NCBI RefSeq assembly: GCF_007672725.1
Contig: NZ_VDTC01000004.1
Span: 124,001 to 188,000, forward strand
DNA: 64,000 nt
Reading direction: 5' to 3'
Source: Corynebacterium aurimucosum ATCC 700975
GTDB lineage: Bacteria > Actinomycetota > Actinomycetes > Mycobacteriales > Mycobacteriaceae
Position 1 is the first letter of the stretch, and every line of letters begins with the position of its first letter. The translations under genes and the position numbers were made by a program. Shown here in pieces: positions 26,393 through 34,967 of the stretch. The notes beneath the pieces are model-generated. The model ran no database searches and was not told where the DNA came from. It worked only from the letters and a program-made list of their open reading frames with translations.

Positions 26393-27639
26393 GAGAGCTG
26401 CGGCTCGTGCCCGCCGCGGTGGTGGCGTGGCTGGCCACACTCGCCGTGCTTTTCGGCCATCCGTGGCTGTTGGGCGGGCTCGTGTGTTTCGCTCTAGCGC
26501 GCGGTCAGTGGCGCGGGCAGGGTATCTTGTGCGCGGCGAGCGGAATCATTTTCGCCACCCTGGCTTATGTGCGCTCGGTGCGCGCCGCGGCATTTCACTT
26601 TGGCTCGGAGGTGACGGGAAAGCTTGCCACTGATCCGGTGCAGACGGCATCCGGGTGGATGGTGCGCTTGCGAATGCCGGGCTACCCGGCGCAGCTGCCG
26701 GTCTTTCTCAAGGAGGAGCCGGAAGCCTACGGTGGCTCGCTGGTGACGGTGCACGGTCACCCCGGCCCCTCGGATCAGGTAGGGGTGGGCACAACCGTCT
26801 TTAGTGGTGAGCTCACCGCGCACGCCCATAGCTGGACGGCGACGGTCGCAGAAAACTTCCGCGCCGTGTGTGACAACGGCCTCATCCCCGGCATGGTCTT
26901 GGGCGATACCAGCCTGCAAAGCCCCGAGGATAAGCAGCTCTACATCGACACGGGTCTATCGCATTTGAGTGCTGTGTCCGGCTCCAACGTTGCCATCGTG
27001 TGCACCGCGGCCGCGTTGGTGGTGCCGGGGCAGCGGGTGAGAGTGGGGGCGTCGGCAAGCGCGTTGGCGTTGTTCGTGGCACTTGTGGGGTGGGAACCCT
27101 CCGTCCAGCGCGCCACCGTCGCCGGGCTGGCGGGACTGGCGGCGGTGCTCAGCTCCTCGAAGATGGAACCGCTCCATGCCCTGGCTCTTGGCGTGCTCTT
27201 TCTGCTCGCGGCGGACAGCGACCTAGCGGTCAGCTTCGGCTTCGCGCTCTCCGTCGCGGCCACCGCCGGCATCGTAGTACTCAGCCCGCTGCTATTGCGG
27301 GTGCTGGGCACGGGCATCGTGGCCCGGGCCTTTGCGGTCGCCATCGCCGCGGACATCGTGACCATGCCGCTCATTGCGCTGATGAGCGGGCGGGTCTCGG
27401 TGGTGTCAGTCATTGCCAACGTGCTGGTGGCCCCGGTCGTGCCTATTATCACCGTCGTGGGGCTCATCGCCGCCGTCCTGGCGCAGGTGGGGTGGGGCAG
27501 GCCCCTGGTGATCCTTATTGAGCCGCTGGCGGATTGGATCCACTTCGTCGCCTCCTCCATGCCGGTGACCACCGTGGCGGCGGGGCCCGTCGCGATGCTC
27601 CTACTTGGCGGGTGGGTCATTGCGGCGTTGCTAAGATGA
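26389..27639 (+). CDS. comEC: ComEC/Rec2-type membrane channel, without a metallo-beta-lactamase domain
   Basis: Predicted DNA-transport channel. The 416-residue protein has several hydrophobic segments at the N-terminus, an OB-like soluble region (about 80-150) and the competence domain signature PGMVLGDTSLQS (near 170). It then has LSHLSAVSGSNVAIV and the long multi-pass region ending in KM...HALALGVLFLL and DIVTMPLIALMSGRVSVVS. It ends soon after the membrane region; the C-terminal metallo-beta-lactamase-like nuclease domain of B. subtilis ComEC is missing. The GTG start overlaps comEA. The holA -10 box lies in its stop codon region. Confidence 0.88.
   Translation: MRELRLVPAAVVAWLATLAVLFGHPWLLGGLVCFALARGQWRGQGILCAASGIIFATLAYVRSVRAAAFHFGSEVTGKLATDPVQTASGWMVRLRMPGYPAQLPVFLKEEPEAYGGSLVTVHGHPGPSDQVGVGTTVFSGELTAHAHSWTATVAENFRAVCDNGLIPGMVLGDTSLQSPEDKQLYIDTGLSHLSAVSGSNVAIVCTAAALVVPGQRVRVGASASALALFVALVGWEPSVQRATVAGLAGLAAVLSSSKMEPLHALALGVLFLLAADSDLAVSFGFALSVAATAGIVVLSPLLLRVLGTGIVARAFAVAIAADIVTMPLIALMSGRVSVVSVIANVLVAPVVPIITVVGLIAAVLAQVGWGRPLVILIEPLADWIHFVASSMPVTTVAAGPVAMLLLGGWVIAALLR
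27632..27637 (+). promoter_or_regulatory. holA -10 box, leaderless type
   Basis: TAAGAT overlaps the last bases of comEC and ends 7 nt before the ATG at 27645. Confidence 0.5.
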
Positions 27640-27644
27640 CAGGC

Positions 27645-28583
27645 ATGTCTTCTGCCCCCGTGCACCTCATCCTCGGTGATGATGAATTCCTGGCCGAGCG
27701 CGCCCGCCTGTCCATCCAACAAGGTGAGGTAACCAAGCTCAAGGCCTCCGAGGTCAGCGAGGGCGAAATCCTGGAAGCCACCAGCCCCTCCTTGTTTGGG
27801 GAGGACCGCGTCATCGTCATCAGCGACGTGGAGAGGGCCGGCAAGGAGGTCACGAAGATCCTCCTCGACGCCTGCGCTAACCCCATGCCCGGTATCACGC
27901 TCATTTTGATGTACTCGGTGACGGCGAAGACGCTGAAGAAAAAGAAGAAGCCGCCGGAGCTCATCGCGGCGCTGCGCAAGACGGCCGAGGTGCATGAGGT
28001 CTTCTCCCTCTATCCGAATGAGCTCGCGCAGTGGGCTACGCGTGAGTTCGCCTCGCACGGGGTGCGGCCTACACCAGATGTGGTGCAGGCGCTTCTCGAC
28101 GGCGTCGGCTCCGACCTCCGCGAGCTCGCCTCCGCCATCTCGCAGCTCGTCTTCGACACAGGCGGCAAGGTGACCCGCGAGGCGGTGCACGCGTACTACG
28201 TAGGTGTGGCCGAGGTGGCTAACTGGGATATCGCGGATGCCGCTGTGGCAGGCCGCGTGGAGGCGGCGGTGTCCACGTGCCGCCGCGCGCTGCAGTTGGG
28301 GGCGAGCCCCGTGGCCATTGCATCTGCCCTGGCGAACAAGGTGGGCAACATCGCGCGCCTCTACACCGCGCGCGGGGATCAGTATTCCCTGGCCTCCCAG
28401 ACCGGCATGGCGCCCTATGCCATCAAGCTCACCCAGCCGGTGGCGCGGCGCTGGTCGGGAGAGAATATCACCAAGGCCGTGATCCTCATGTCGGAGCTGG
28501 ATGCCGCGGTCAAGGGTCAGGGCGGGGACGAGGACTTCGCCATCGAGGCGGCCGTTAAGCGGGTGGCGGAGCTGGCGCGCTAG
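27645..28583 (+). CDS. holA: DNA polymerase III subunit delta
   Basis: Clamp-loader subunit that opens the beta sliding clamp. The 312-residue protein begins with VHLILGDDEFLAERARLS, the usual non-Walker AAA+ N-terminus. It has SLFGEDRVIVISDVE near residue 50, the LKKKKKPPELIAALRK segment, the domain II/III blocks VGSDLRELASAISQLV and NWDIADAAVAG, and a helical C-terminal domain. The frame is open upstream of 27645 within comEC, but homology and the -10 box both point to this ATG. It is the expected neighbour of comEC and rpsT. Confidence 0.92.
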   Translation: MSSAPVHLILGDDEFLAERARLSIQQGEVTKLKASEVSEGEILEATSPSLFGEDRVIVISDVERAGKEVTKILLDACANPMPGITLILMYSVTAKTLKKKKKPPELIAALRKTAEVHEVFSLYPNELAQWATREFASHGVRPTPDVVQALLDGVGSDLRELASAISQLVFDTGGKVTREAVHAYYVGVAEVANWDIADAAVAGRVEAAVSTCRRALQLGASPVAIASALANKVGNIARLYTARGDQYSLASQTGMAPYAIKLTQPVARRWSGENITKAVILMSELDAAVKGQGGDEDFAIEAAVKRVAELAR

Positions 28584-28586
28584 ACT
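28581..28586 (+). promoter_or_regulatory. -10 box formed by the holA stop codon
   Basis: TAGACT begins with the TAG stop of holA and ends 8 nt before the ATG at 28595. Confidence 0.5.
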
Positions 28587-28594
28587 AACCCTCC

Positions 28595-28963
28595 ATGGAT
28601 GACATCCAGAACTTTGCCACCAAGCTTTTCGATTTTGCCCGCAACGGCGATGCCACGCTGCTCGAGTACATCAAGCAGGGCGTCAACGTGGACATGGTGA
28701 ACCAGGACGGGCAGTCCTTCATCATGCTCGCCGCCTACCACGGCCATGCGGAGCTGGTGCGCCAGCTCGCCGCGGCGGGTGCCGACGTCAACCTCCTCAA
28801 CGATCGCGGCCAGTCGCCGTTGGCCGGGGCTATTTTCAAGAAGGAAGACGCGGTGATCGACGCCCTTCTCGACGCCGGCGCCGACCCCACTGCCGGCCAG
28901 CCAAATGCCCTCGACTCGGCTCGCATGTTCGGCCGTGAGGATCTTCTCGAGCGCCTGTCATGA
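28595..28963 (+). CDS. Small ankyrin-repeat protein
   Basis: A 122-residue protein made almost entirely of ankyrin repeats: NVDMVNQDGQSFIMLAAYHG (about residues 30-49), then HAELVRQLAAAGADVNLLND, then RGQSPLAGAIFKKEDAVIDA and LLDAGADPTAGQPNALDSAR. Ankyrin repeats mediate protein-protein contacts; no partner can be read from the sequence. No signal peptide or membrane segment is present, so it is cytoplasmic. It overlaps the LysE-family gene by 4 bp (ATGA), which suggests co-expression but not a functional link. Confidence 0.88.
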   Translation: MDDIQNFATKLFDFARNGDATLLEYIKQGVNVDMVNQDGQSFIMLAAYHGHAELVRQLAAAGADVNLLNDRGQSPLAGAIFKKEDAVIDALLDAGADPTAGQPNALDSARMFGREDLLERLS

Positions 28964-29601
28964 GCTGGTCCGCGTTTGCGGCCATCCTCCTCATGAACCT
29001 CGTCGGCGCGGCGGCACCCGGCCCCGGCATTGTGCTGGTGACACGCTATGCCACGCGCTCGCGCCGCCACGCCATCGCGGCGTCGACGGGCATTCAGGTC
29101 GGCGTGCTGTTCTGGTGCACGCTGACTGTGTTTGGCGCGGCCGCTTTGCTGACCGCCTTCCCGGGAGTTCTCTCCCTGATTCAGGTGATTGGCGGTTGCT
29201 TCCTCGTCTTCATGGGCGTGCTGTCCATTCGCTCCGGGCTAGAGCTGCGCAAGCAGCCGCCGGTGGATGAGGAGGAGGCCGCCGCCCGCTTGGGTTCGGT
29301 GGGCAAGGTCTTCCGCACGGGGTTGGCCACCAACCTGTCCAACCCAAAGATCGTGCTTTTCCTCGCCGCCATGATCGCCCCGCTGCTGCCGCCGCACCCG
29401 CCGGTGTGGCTTTCGGTGGCCTTGGTGTTGAGCCTGTCCCTGTCGAGCTACCTGCTCTTCGTTGTCCTCTCGGCGGTCATCTCGACCCGCGCGATCCGCC
29501 GCCGCCTGTTGGCCGCCGGCCCGTGGATCGACATCGGTTCCGGTGCCTTCTTCGTGGTGGCCGGCTGTGCGTTGGTGTGGGCCGGTATCCAGGCCGCCTA
29601 G
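28960..29601 (+). CDS. LysE/RhtB-family amino-acid exporter
   Basis: Predicted cytoplasmic-membrane exporter of amino acids or related metabolites. The 213-residue protein has about six hydrophobic segments and the family N-terminus LLMNLVGAAAPGPGIVLVTR (the G-PGP signature), then STGIQVGVLFWC and FRTGLATNLSNPKIVLFLAA around residues 120-140. Length is typical. It is not lysE proper by context, since no LysG-type regulator is adjacent. The 3' end overlaps the restriction-enzyme gene on the other strand by 4 bp. Confidence 0.87.
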   Translation: MSWSAFAAILLMNLVGAAAPGPGIVLVTRYATRSRRHAIAASTGIQVGVLFWCTLTVFGAAALLTAFPGVLSLIQVIGGCFLVFMGVLSIRSGLELRKQPPVDEEEAAARLGSVGKVFRTGLATNLSNPKIVLFLAAMIAPLLPPHPPVWLSVALVLSLSLSSYLLFVVLSAVISTRAIRRRLLAAGPWIDIGSGAFFVVAGCALVWAGIQAA

Positions 29602-30776
29602 GACTGATCGAGTAGTTCTTTGAGCCACTGGGACCACGCCGCGACCGTGGCGGAGCGGCGGCGTAGGGTCGTCTCACTCAGGCCAAGGTTGGCCGCGCGC
29701 ATGAACCCGGCCGCCTCGGCCTTGCTCAGCGCGCAGTGCTTATCGACGACAAACCGCACCATCTCCCGGAACACCGGCCGCGAGGCCAGCGCCTCAACGA
29801 GGGCGAGGTTGCGCTCGTCGCGCGTGCCGCTGAGCTTGGTCAAACCTAAGTAGCGGGCGGCGTTGGTGTAGTAATCAGCCTGGCGCGGGGTAAAGCCGAA
29901 GGCCTCGGGCATCTCCGCCTTCGGCACGGGGTTCTCCAGCAAGCTGATGACGCGGGCAAAGGAATCCGCCTGGGGGAAGGGAACGCGTGTGCCGTGGACC
30001 TGCGTGTGCTCCAGAACCTCGCGCACCGCCGCATCAGTCACACCGGACTCGCCCAAAACGTAGCGCGCCGCGCTCACCAGCTCGATGCTGCGGAAGTCCT
30101 CCGGCTGCCTAAACGCGTAGCGGTAGAAGTGAAAGATGCCATTGGAATAGACCAGGTACACCGGCACCACTTCTTTATCCAGTGCCCGCGAGAAGCGGCG
30201 GAAAGGGAAGTAGAGCTGACGGATGTTGAAGTCGGGGGAGATGTGGTTCTTCGCCTCCACGAGCACGAGGTGCTCGGCGGATTCGAAGCCGGCGTCGATC
30301 TCCATCTGGGCGCGGTCCACCTCGATATCGCGTCCGCCGACCCGCATGGGCAGCGTGAGCGTCGACATGCGCCCGCTGACGGTCGGTACCAACTCACCGC
30401 CCAAGAAATCATCGAGCATGCCGCTTAAGTGTGCTGCGGTCAACGCTGCGGCCTCCGAGGTCAAGTTCTCGAAGTCAATGGACTGGATGTGCCCCGGAAC
30501 CGGCATCGACTTCAGCGGCCCGGCCTCCTCCGGGAAAGGCTGGTACAGGTCAAAGCGGCCAATCAGGTAGGCATCGCGGCGAATCGGCAGCATGGACAAC
30601 CCGTGCTGGCGAAGCACCTCGGGGCGCGCGGCGGAAAAATCGTGCTTGGCCATCAACCGCGGCTCGCGCCCGGAAAGCTCCTTGAGCTTCGCGGCGGGCA
30701 ACACCACATAGCCCTGGTCCGCGATGTCGGCGGCGAGGTGGGGGTAGACGAGGTCCCAGGCGGCGTCGTTAAGCAT
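29598..30776 (-). CDS. Probable Type II restriction endonuclease, PD-(D/E)XK fold
   Basis: A 392-residue protein that follows a DNA adenine methylase and overlaps it by 8 bp, the usual layout of a Type II restriction-modification pair. A nuclease-like core is visible: MEIDAGF with Asp161, then, 13 residues later, VLVEAKN with Glu174 and Lys176. This is a D-(x)n-ExK active site. The next block, FNIRQLYFPFRRF, is typical of helices following such a site. The rest is not recognisable to me. The ATG at 30776 is chosen over the ATG at 30797 because the first seven codons of the longer form lack family-like character; this is uncertain. The recognition site is unknown. Confidence 0.72.
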   Translation of the reverse strand: MLNDAAWDLVYPHLAADIADQGYVVLPAAKLKELSGREPRLMAKHDFSAARPEVLRQHGLSMLPIRRDAYLIGRFDLYQPFPEEAGPLKSMPVPGHIQSIDFENLTSEAAALTAAHLSGMLDDFLGGELVPTVSGRMSTLTLPMRVGGRDIEVDRAQMEIDAGFESAEHLVLVEAKNHISPDFNIRQLYFPFRRFSRALDKEVVPVYLVYSNGIFHFYRYAFRQPEDFRSIELVSAARYVLGESGVTDAAVREVLEHTQVHGTRVPFPQADSFARVISLLENPVPKAEMPEAFGFTPRQADYYTNAARYLGLTKLSGTRDERNLALVEALASRPVFREMVRFVVDKHCALSKAEAAGFMRAANLGLSETTLRRRSATVAAWSQWLKELLDQS

Positions 30777-31578
30777 AATTGCGCACGAGCACCTCATCGA
30801 CCTTGCCGCGCTTCGACGCCACGGAATTCACCGCGCGCGTAGCGCCGACAATCTCGACGCGATAGTCCGCGTACAGCTCCTTGATGAAGTCCGTCGCCGA
30901 ATTCGACAGCAGGAACTTCACCCCGCGCGCATTAAGGGCATCGCAGGTTTCCTTCAGCCGAATCTGGTCCGCGCGCCCGAAGCCCCCCGACTGGTAGCCG
31001 GTGAAATTGCTGGTGGGGTTGACCGGATCATAGGGCGGATCGAAGTAAACGAAATCCCCCTCGTTGGCCTCCACCGCGGCATAATCGCCGTTATAAAAGG
31101 TCACGTCGTGGGAGGACAGGTACTCCGATACAGCGCGCAGATTGGGCTCATCACAGATCTTCGGGTTGGCGTAGCGGCCAAATGGGGCGTTGAACTGGCC
31201 CGAGTTATTCACCCGATAAAGCCCGTTATAACAGGTCTTATTGAGATAAATCGTGCGTGCAGCCCGCTCCACGGGGCTCAAATGCGCAAAGCCCGGCTCG
31301 CGGTCGCGGGCGCGCATCTCGTAGAAGAAATCCGAATCATTCGGATAGCCCTTTAAAAGGGCAATGAGCTCGTCCACGTCATCGCGGACCACCTCGTAGA
31401 CGGTGATGAGCTCGGTGTTCAGGTCATTGACCCGGGCGCGTTCGGGCGCCAAAGAAAAAAGAACCGCCCCGCCGCCCAAGAAAGGCTCGACATAAGCGTC
31501 GAAGCTCTCGGGCAGCATGGAGTGGATAATGGGTAGCAGTTGGCGCTTTCCCCCCACCCACTTCAGGAGCGGTTTCAT
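30769..31578 (-). CDS. DNA adenine methylase, Dam/DpnM family
   Basis: S-adenosylmethionine-dependent N6-adenine methyltransferase of the alpha group, probably protecting the host from the adjacent nuclease. The 269-residue protein starts KPLLKWVGGKRQLLP and has motif I as EPFLGGGAV (residues 31-39). It has YLNKTCYNGLYRVN near 111-124, the catalytic motif IV DPPY at 180-183, and FLLSNSATDFI near residue 230. The ATG at 31578 abuts the rpsT stop (TAAATG) with no room for a separate promoter or an obvious ribosome-binding site. Translation is therefore probably coupled to rpsT. The target sequence is not known. Confidence 0.92.
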   Translation of the reverse strand: MKPLLKWVGGKRQLLPIIHSMLPESFDAYVEPFLGGGAVLFSLAPERARVNDLNTELITVYEVVRDDVDELIALLKGYPNDSDFFYEMRARDREPGFAHLSPVERAARTIYLNKTCYNGLYRVNNSGQFNAPFGRYANPKICDEPNLRAVSEYLSSHDVTFYNGDYAAVEANEGDFVYFDPPYDPVNPTSNFTGYQSGGFGRADQIRLKETCDALNARGVKFLLSNSATDFIKELYADYRVEIVGATRAVNSVASKRGKVDEVLVRNYA

Positions 31579-31842
31579 TTAGGCCATCTTGTTGAAGGCG
31601 TTGGCCATACCGGACTTCTTGTTAGCCGCGGTGTTGCGGTGGAAGACGCCCTTGGACACGGACTTGTCCAGTGCGCGGGAAGCAACGCGCAGCTGCTTCT
31701 CGGCTGCAGCCTTGTCACCAGCGGCGACGGCCTCGCGGAACTTGCGGATCTCGGTACGCACGGCGGAGCGTACGGACTTGTTGCGCTGACGAGACTTCTC
31801 GTTGGTCAGGATGCGCTTCTGCTTGGACTTGATGTTTGCCAT
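31579..31842 (-). CDS. rpsT: 30S ribosomal protein S20
   Basis: Small-subunit protein that binds 16S rRNA. The 87-residue product is basic and helical: [20 protein letters not shown], then the [13 protein letters not shown] helix, and [20 protein letters not shown] near the end, all family hallmarks. An AGAGG site lies 7-8 nt before the ATG. Upstream on its strand the leader contains a GGACC-TTG-GGTCC hairpin. In most relatives rpsT is monocistronic next to holA; here the stop codon runs straight into a methylase gene with no terminator between them, so the R-M pair is on the rpsT transcript. Confidence 0.97.
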   Translation of the reverse strand: MANIKSKQKRILTNEKSRQRNKSVRSAVRTEIRKFREAVAAGDKAAAEKQLRVASRALDKSVSKGVFHRNTAANKKSGMANAFNKMA

Positions 31843-31960
31843 CGATATACCTCTTAGAGTCGTAGGAATTCTTTACCGAGGAAGGCGGACCCAAGGTCCT
31901 GACCGCCAGCGTGCCCCGGCATCCCAAGAAATTTATCAGGGCGCAGGCTAAATCCCCAAA

Positions 31961-32482
31961 TCACGCCCAGTGATAGCGGGAGCGCAGGCGGTTGGCAATG
32001 CGCTCGAAGCGGCGTTCCGGAAAGAGCGTTCCCTGCCGGCGGCACTGTTCCTCCGAAATCTCCAGCACTCGATCCATCCGCACCCAGCATTGCCGGCCGG
32101 TTTCATCCCACTCGCCGGTGCCGATATCGAGCCACTCTTCTTTGTTCGCGTGACCCGGGTTGGAGGAGATGAGAAGGCCGAGCACCGTGGTGCGCGTGCG
32201 GGAGACAATCAGCACTGCGCGCTCGCGCGGCGGGGATTGCTTGCCATCGGAGGGCGCCCACACCCACACGACCTCCCCGGAGTCAGCCTGCCCGTCCATG
32301 TCGGGGGTGAAGAAGACGCTGCGCGGGTGGGCGGAGGCGGCCTCGACGCGGATATCGGCGGCCTTGCGGGGTTCCGTCACGGAATCGTTTTGGTTCAACC
32401 CCAAGCGTTCGGTGATGCGCTCGAGGCCGGCGTCGACAGGCTCGGGGCCTCCGATGCCGAGAATGCGGGCCAACCTAGACAT
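31961..32482 (-). CDS. PemK/MazF-like protein adjacent to lepA
   Basis: A 173-residue protein with a PemK/MazF-type beta barrel: [20 protein letters not shown] near residue 70, [20 protein letters not shown], then [20 protein letters not shown] and [14 protein letters not shown]. In toxin-antitoxin systems this fold is an mRNA endonuclease. Here there is no antitoxin gene on either side, and the position next to lepA appears to be stable in the genus. A housekeeping or regulatory role is therefore as likely as toxicity. The ATG at 32482 is fixed by a leaderless -10 box. The longer antisense frame over lepA is a shadow. Confidence 0.82.
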   Translation of the reverse strand: MSRLARILGIGGPEPVDAGLERITERLGLNQNDSVTEPRKAADIRVEAASAHPRSVFFTPDMDGQADSGEVVWVWAPSDGKQSPPRERAVLIVSRTRTTVLGLLISSNPGHANKEEWLDIGTGEWDETGRQCWVRMDRVLEISEEQCRRQGTLFPERRFERIANRLRSRYHWA

Positions 32483-32488
32483 GTCGTC

Positions 32489-32495
32489 TATTCTA
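32489..32495. promoter_or_regulatory. Overlapping divergent -10 boxes, lepA and PemK-like gene
   Basis: On the plus strand TATTCT (32489-32494) ends 6 nt before the lepA ATG. On the minus strand TAGAAT (32495-32490) ends 7 nt before the PemK-like ATG. Five of six base pairs are shared, so two polymerases cannot bind together. Confidence 0.6.
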
Positions 32496-32500
32496 AACGC

Positions 32501-34348
32501 ATGTCTACAAACTTCGCGGCTACTACGTTTACGGATCCGTCCAAGATCCGAAACTTCTGCATTATCGCCCACATCGACCACGGCAAGTCGACGCTGGCTG
32601 ATCGCATCCTGCAGTTGTCGCAGGTGGTAGAGGAGCGCGACATGCGCGACCAATACCTCGACAACATGGATATCGAGCGCGAGCGCGGCATCACCATTAA
32701 GGCGCAGAACGTGCGCCTGCCCTGGATTCCCCAGTCCGGTCCCCTGAAGGGGGAGGAGATCGTCATGCAGATGATCGATACGCCCGGCCACGTGGACTTC
32801 ACTTACGAGGTCTCCCGCGCGCTGGAGGCGTGTGAGGGCGCCATCCTGCTTGTCGACGCCGCCCAAGGCATCGAGGCCCAAACCCTGGCCAACCTTTACC
32901 TGGCCATGGAGAATGACCTGGAGATCATCCCGGTCCTTAACAAGATTGACTTGCCCGCGGCCGACCCGGAGAAGTACTCCCTGGAGATCGCCCACATCAT
33001 CGGCTGCGAGCCGGAAGAGGTGCTGCGCGTCTCCGGTAAGACCGGCGAGGGCGTGGCGGAGTTGCTGGACAAGGTTGCGGAGCTTGTCCCGGCGCCCACC
33101 TCCGAGTTCGGGCCCGATGCTCCGGCCCGTGCCATGGTCTTCGACTCGGTCTACGACACCTACCGCGGCGTGGTGACCTACATCCGCATGATGGACGGCA
33201 AGCTCACCCCGCGCCAGAAGGTCACTATGATGTCCACGGGCGCCAACCACGAGCTGCTGGAGGTGGGCATTGTTTCACCGACCATGCAGAAGTGCGAGGG
33301 CCTAGGCCCGGGCGAGGTGGGCTACCTCATTACCGGCGTAAAGAACGTGCGTGAGACCAAGGTGGGTGACACGATTACGTGGGCGTCGAATGGCGCGAGC
33401 GAGCCGCTCAAGGGCTACGCCGACCCGAACCCCATGGTGTACTCGGGTTTGTTCCCGATCTCCCAGGCAGACTTCCCGGACTTGCGCGATGCACTGGAGA
33501 AGCTGCAGCTTAACGACGCCTCCCTCACCTTCGAGCCCGAGACCTCCGTGGCCCTGGGCTTCGGCTTCCGCTGTGGATTCTTGGGCCTGCTGCACATGGA
33601 AATCACGCGTGACCGTTTGGAGCGCGAGTTTGGATTGGACCTGATTTCCACCGCCCCGTCGGTGACCTACCGCGTGGTGGCAGAAGACGGCGAGGAATCG
33701 TATGTGCACAATCCCTCCGACTGGCCGGCGGGCAAGCTGCGTGAGGTTCACGAGCCGATTGTGAAGATGACCATCATCGTGCCGGAGGAGTTTGTGGGCC
33801 CGACGATGGAGCTGTGCCAGTCCAAGCGCGGCCAGATGGGTGGCATGGACTACCTGTCTGAGGACCGCGTGGAGCTGCGCTACACCATGCCGCTGGGTGA
33901 AATCATCTTCGACTTCTTCGACATGCTGAAGTCCCGCACCAAGGGCTACGCTTCCCTCAACTACGAGGAGGCCGGCGAACAGCTGGCGGACCTGGTGAAG
34001 GTGGATATCCTGCTCAACGGTGATCCGGTGGATGCCTTCTCCGCGATTGTGCACCGTGATTCCGCGCAGTGGTACGGCAATAAGATGACGAAGAAGCTCA
34101 AGGAGATCATTCCGCGCCAGCAGTTCGAGGTGCCGGTCCAGGCGGCCATCGGCTCAAAGATCATCGCGCGTGAAAACATCCGCGCGATGCGCAAGGACGT
34201 GCTGGCCAAGTGCTACGGCGGCGATATCTCCCGTAAGCGCAAGCTGCTGGAGAAGCAGAAGGCCGGTAAGAAGCGCATGAAGTCCATCGGTTCCGTTTCC
34301 GTGCCGCAGGAGGCCTTCGTGGCGGCGCTGTCCACGGACGCCGACTAA
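32501..34348 (+). CDS. lepA: Elongation factor 4 (LepA) GTPase
   Basis: Translational GTPase that assists ribosome function and initiation. The 615-residue protein has G motifs [10 protein letters not shown] (near residue 22), DTPGHVDF (near 92) and NKIDLP (near 146), domain II blocks, and [20 protein letters not shown] near residue 355. It ends with the LepA-specific C-terminal domain ([18 protein letters not shown]). The ATG at 32501 lies 18 bp from the divergent PemK-like start and is preceded by an overlapping -10 box. A perfect 13-bp hairpin downstream closes the gene. Confidence 0.97.
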   Translation: MSTNFAATTFTDPSKIRNFCIIAHIDHGKSTLADRILQLSQVVEERDMRDQYLDNMDIERERGITIKAQNVRLPWIPQSGPLKGEEIVMQMIDTPGHVDFTYEVSRALEACEGAILLVDAAQGIEAQTLANLYLAMENDLEIIPVLNKIDLPAADPEKYSLEIAHIIGCEPEEVLRVSGKTGEGVAELLDKVAELVPAPTSEFGPDAPARAMVFDSVYDTYRGVVTYIRMMDGKLTPRQKVTMMSTGANHELLEVGIVSPTMQKCEGLGPGEVGYLITGVKNVRETKVGDTITWASNGASEPLKGYADPNPMVYSGLFPISQADFPDLRDALEKLQLNDASLTFEPETSVALGFGFRCGFLGLLHMEITRDRLEREFGLDLISTAPSVTYRVVAEDGEESYVHNPSDWPAGKLREVHEPIVKMTIIVPEEFVGPTMELCQSKRGQMGGMDYLSEDRVELRYTMPLGEIIFDFFDMLKSRTKGYASLNYEEAGEQLADLVKVDILLNGDPVDAFSAIVHRDSAQWYGNKMTKKLKEIIPRQQFEVPVQAAIGSKIIARENIRAMRKDVLAKCYGGDISRKRKLLEKQKAGKKRMKSIGSVSVPQEAFVAALSTDAD

Positions 34349-34433
34349 CGCATCGAGCACCTCCGGTACCGGTCGGGCCACCATCACTGTCTGGAGCTAT
34401 TGGTGCTGATCAGGGCGAACTTGCGCTGTTGGA

Positions 34434-34470
34434 GGCTGAAAGCGCCCGGTTTGATATGGCGCTTTCAGCC
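34434..34470. terminator. Bidirectional hairpin between lepA and a small membrane gene
   Basis: GGCTGAAAGCGCC (34434-34446) and GGCGCTTTCAGCC (34458-34470) pair perfectly over 13 bp with an 11-nt loop. It begins 86 bp after lepA and ends 3 bp from the stop of the convergent small gene. No T-run is present. Confidence 0.7.
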
Positions 34471-34473
34471 TGC

Positions 34474-34683
34474 CTACTGGGCGTTAAAGGAGTAGCTGCC
34501 GGTGAGCTGATTGTGGATTGTCACCGAGTAGTCCTGGCCGTTGGCGGTGGCGCCGTCCACAAGCATGGCGAGCTCTTGTGAGTTGTAATAGCGGCTTAGA
34601 CCCACGTAAAGAATAAGCAGGAGGATGCTGCCCGCGACTGCGATTGAGGTGGCAATCTTCCACACGCTTACTTGGTTAGTCAC
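34474..34683 (-). CDS. Small single-helix membrane protein
   Basis: A 69-residue protein of unknown function. A hydrophobic segment at about residues 10-30 (IATSIAVAGSILLLILYVGL) is followed by a polar domain of about 38 residues predicted to lie outside, ending in TGSYSFNAQ. AAAGGA followed by 6 nt and GTG selects the start at 34683; the in-frame ATG at 34698 overlaps that ribosome-binding site. Base composition is richer in A+T than its neighbours, and it lies at the border of the HNH pocket, so recent acquisition is possible. It faces lepA across a shared hairpin. Confidence 0.65.
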   Translation of the reverse strand: MTNQVSVWKIATSIAVAGSILLLILYVGLSRYYNSQELAMLVDGATANGQDYSVTIHNQLTGSYSFNAQ

Positions 34684-34967
34684 GAGTAGTCCTTTCATGC
34701 GTGAAAACTTCGGTCACTGTAGCTACTAGTACGATAACAAGTCTTTTATGTGCACGGTATTGAATTAGAACCAGTGCACCCACTATTCCGGGGAAGTTCA
34801 GGCAGGGATCACCGGTTTTCGTCTCAACCTGTCCTAGGCCGACGAGTGCGCTGACTTAAGGATCACCGATGTGCCCGCGTGCCTTGATGTGGTCCGCGGG
34901 TGGCAGTGTTGTCATTGGTAGTTAGCTGTTTCCTTTCTGCCGTTGCTGCGTGTGGTGGCTGTGGGTG
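34684..34967. other. AT-richer gene-free stretch beside the HNH gene
   Basis: About 284 bp without a convincing gene. It holds two copies of the palindrome GTGCAC (34750-34755 and 34774-34779), an AT-rich patch that may contain the promoter of the small membrane gene, and a stop-to-stop 20-codon frame at 34775-34837 that might be a gene remnant. Its composition differs from the housekeeping regions on both sides. Confidence 0.4.

Noticed and set aside
31961..32482. Complete toxin-antitoxin locus at the PemK-like gene
   Set aside because: No antitoxin gene upstream or downstream; the neighbours are rpsT and lepA.
34775..34837. 20-codon frame as the end of a transposase
   Set aside because: Too short to identify, and no terminal inverted repeats or further transposase sequence are nearby.
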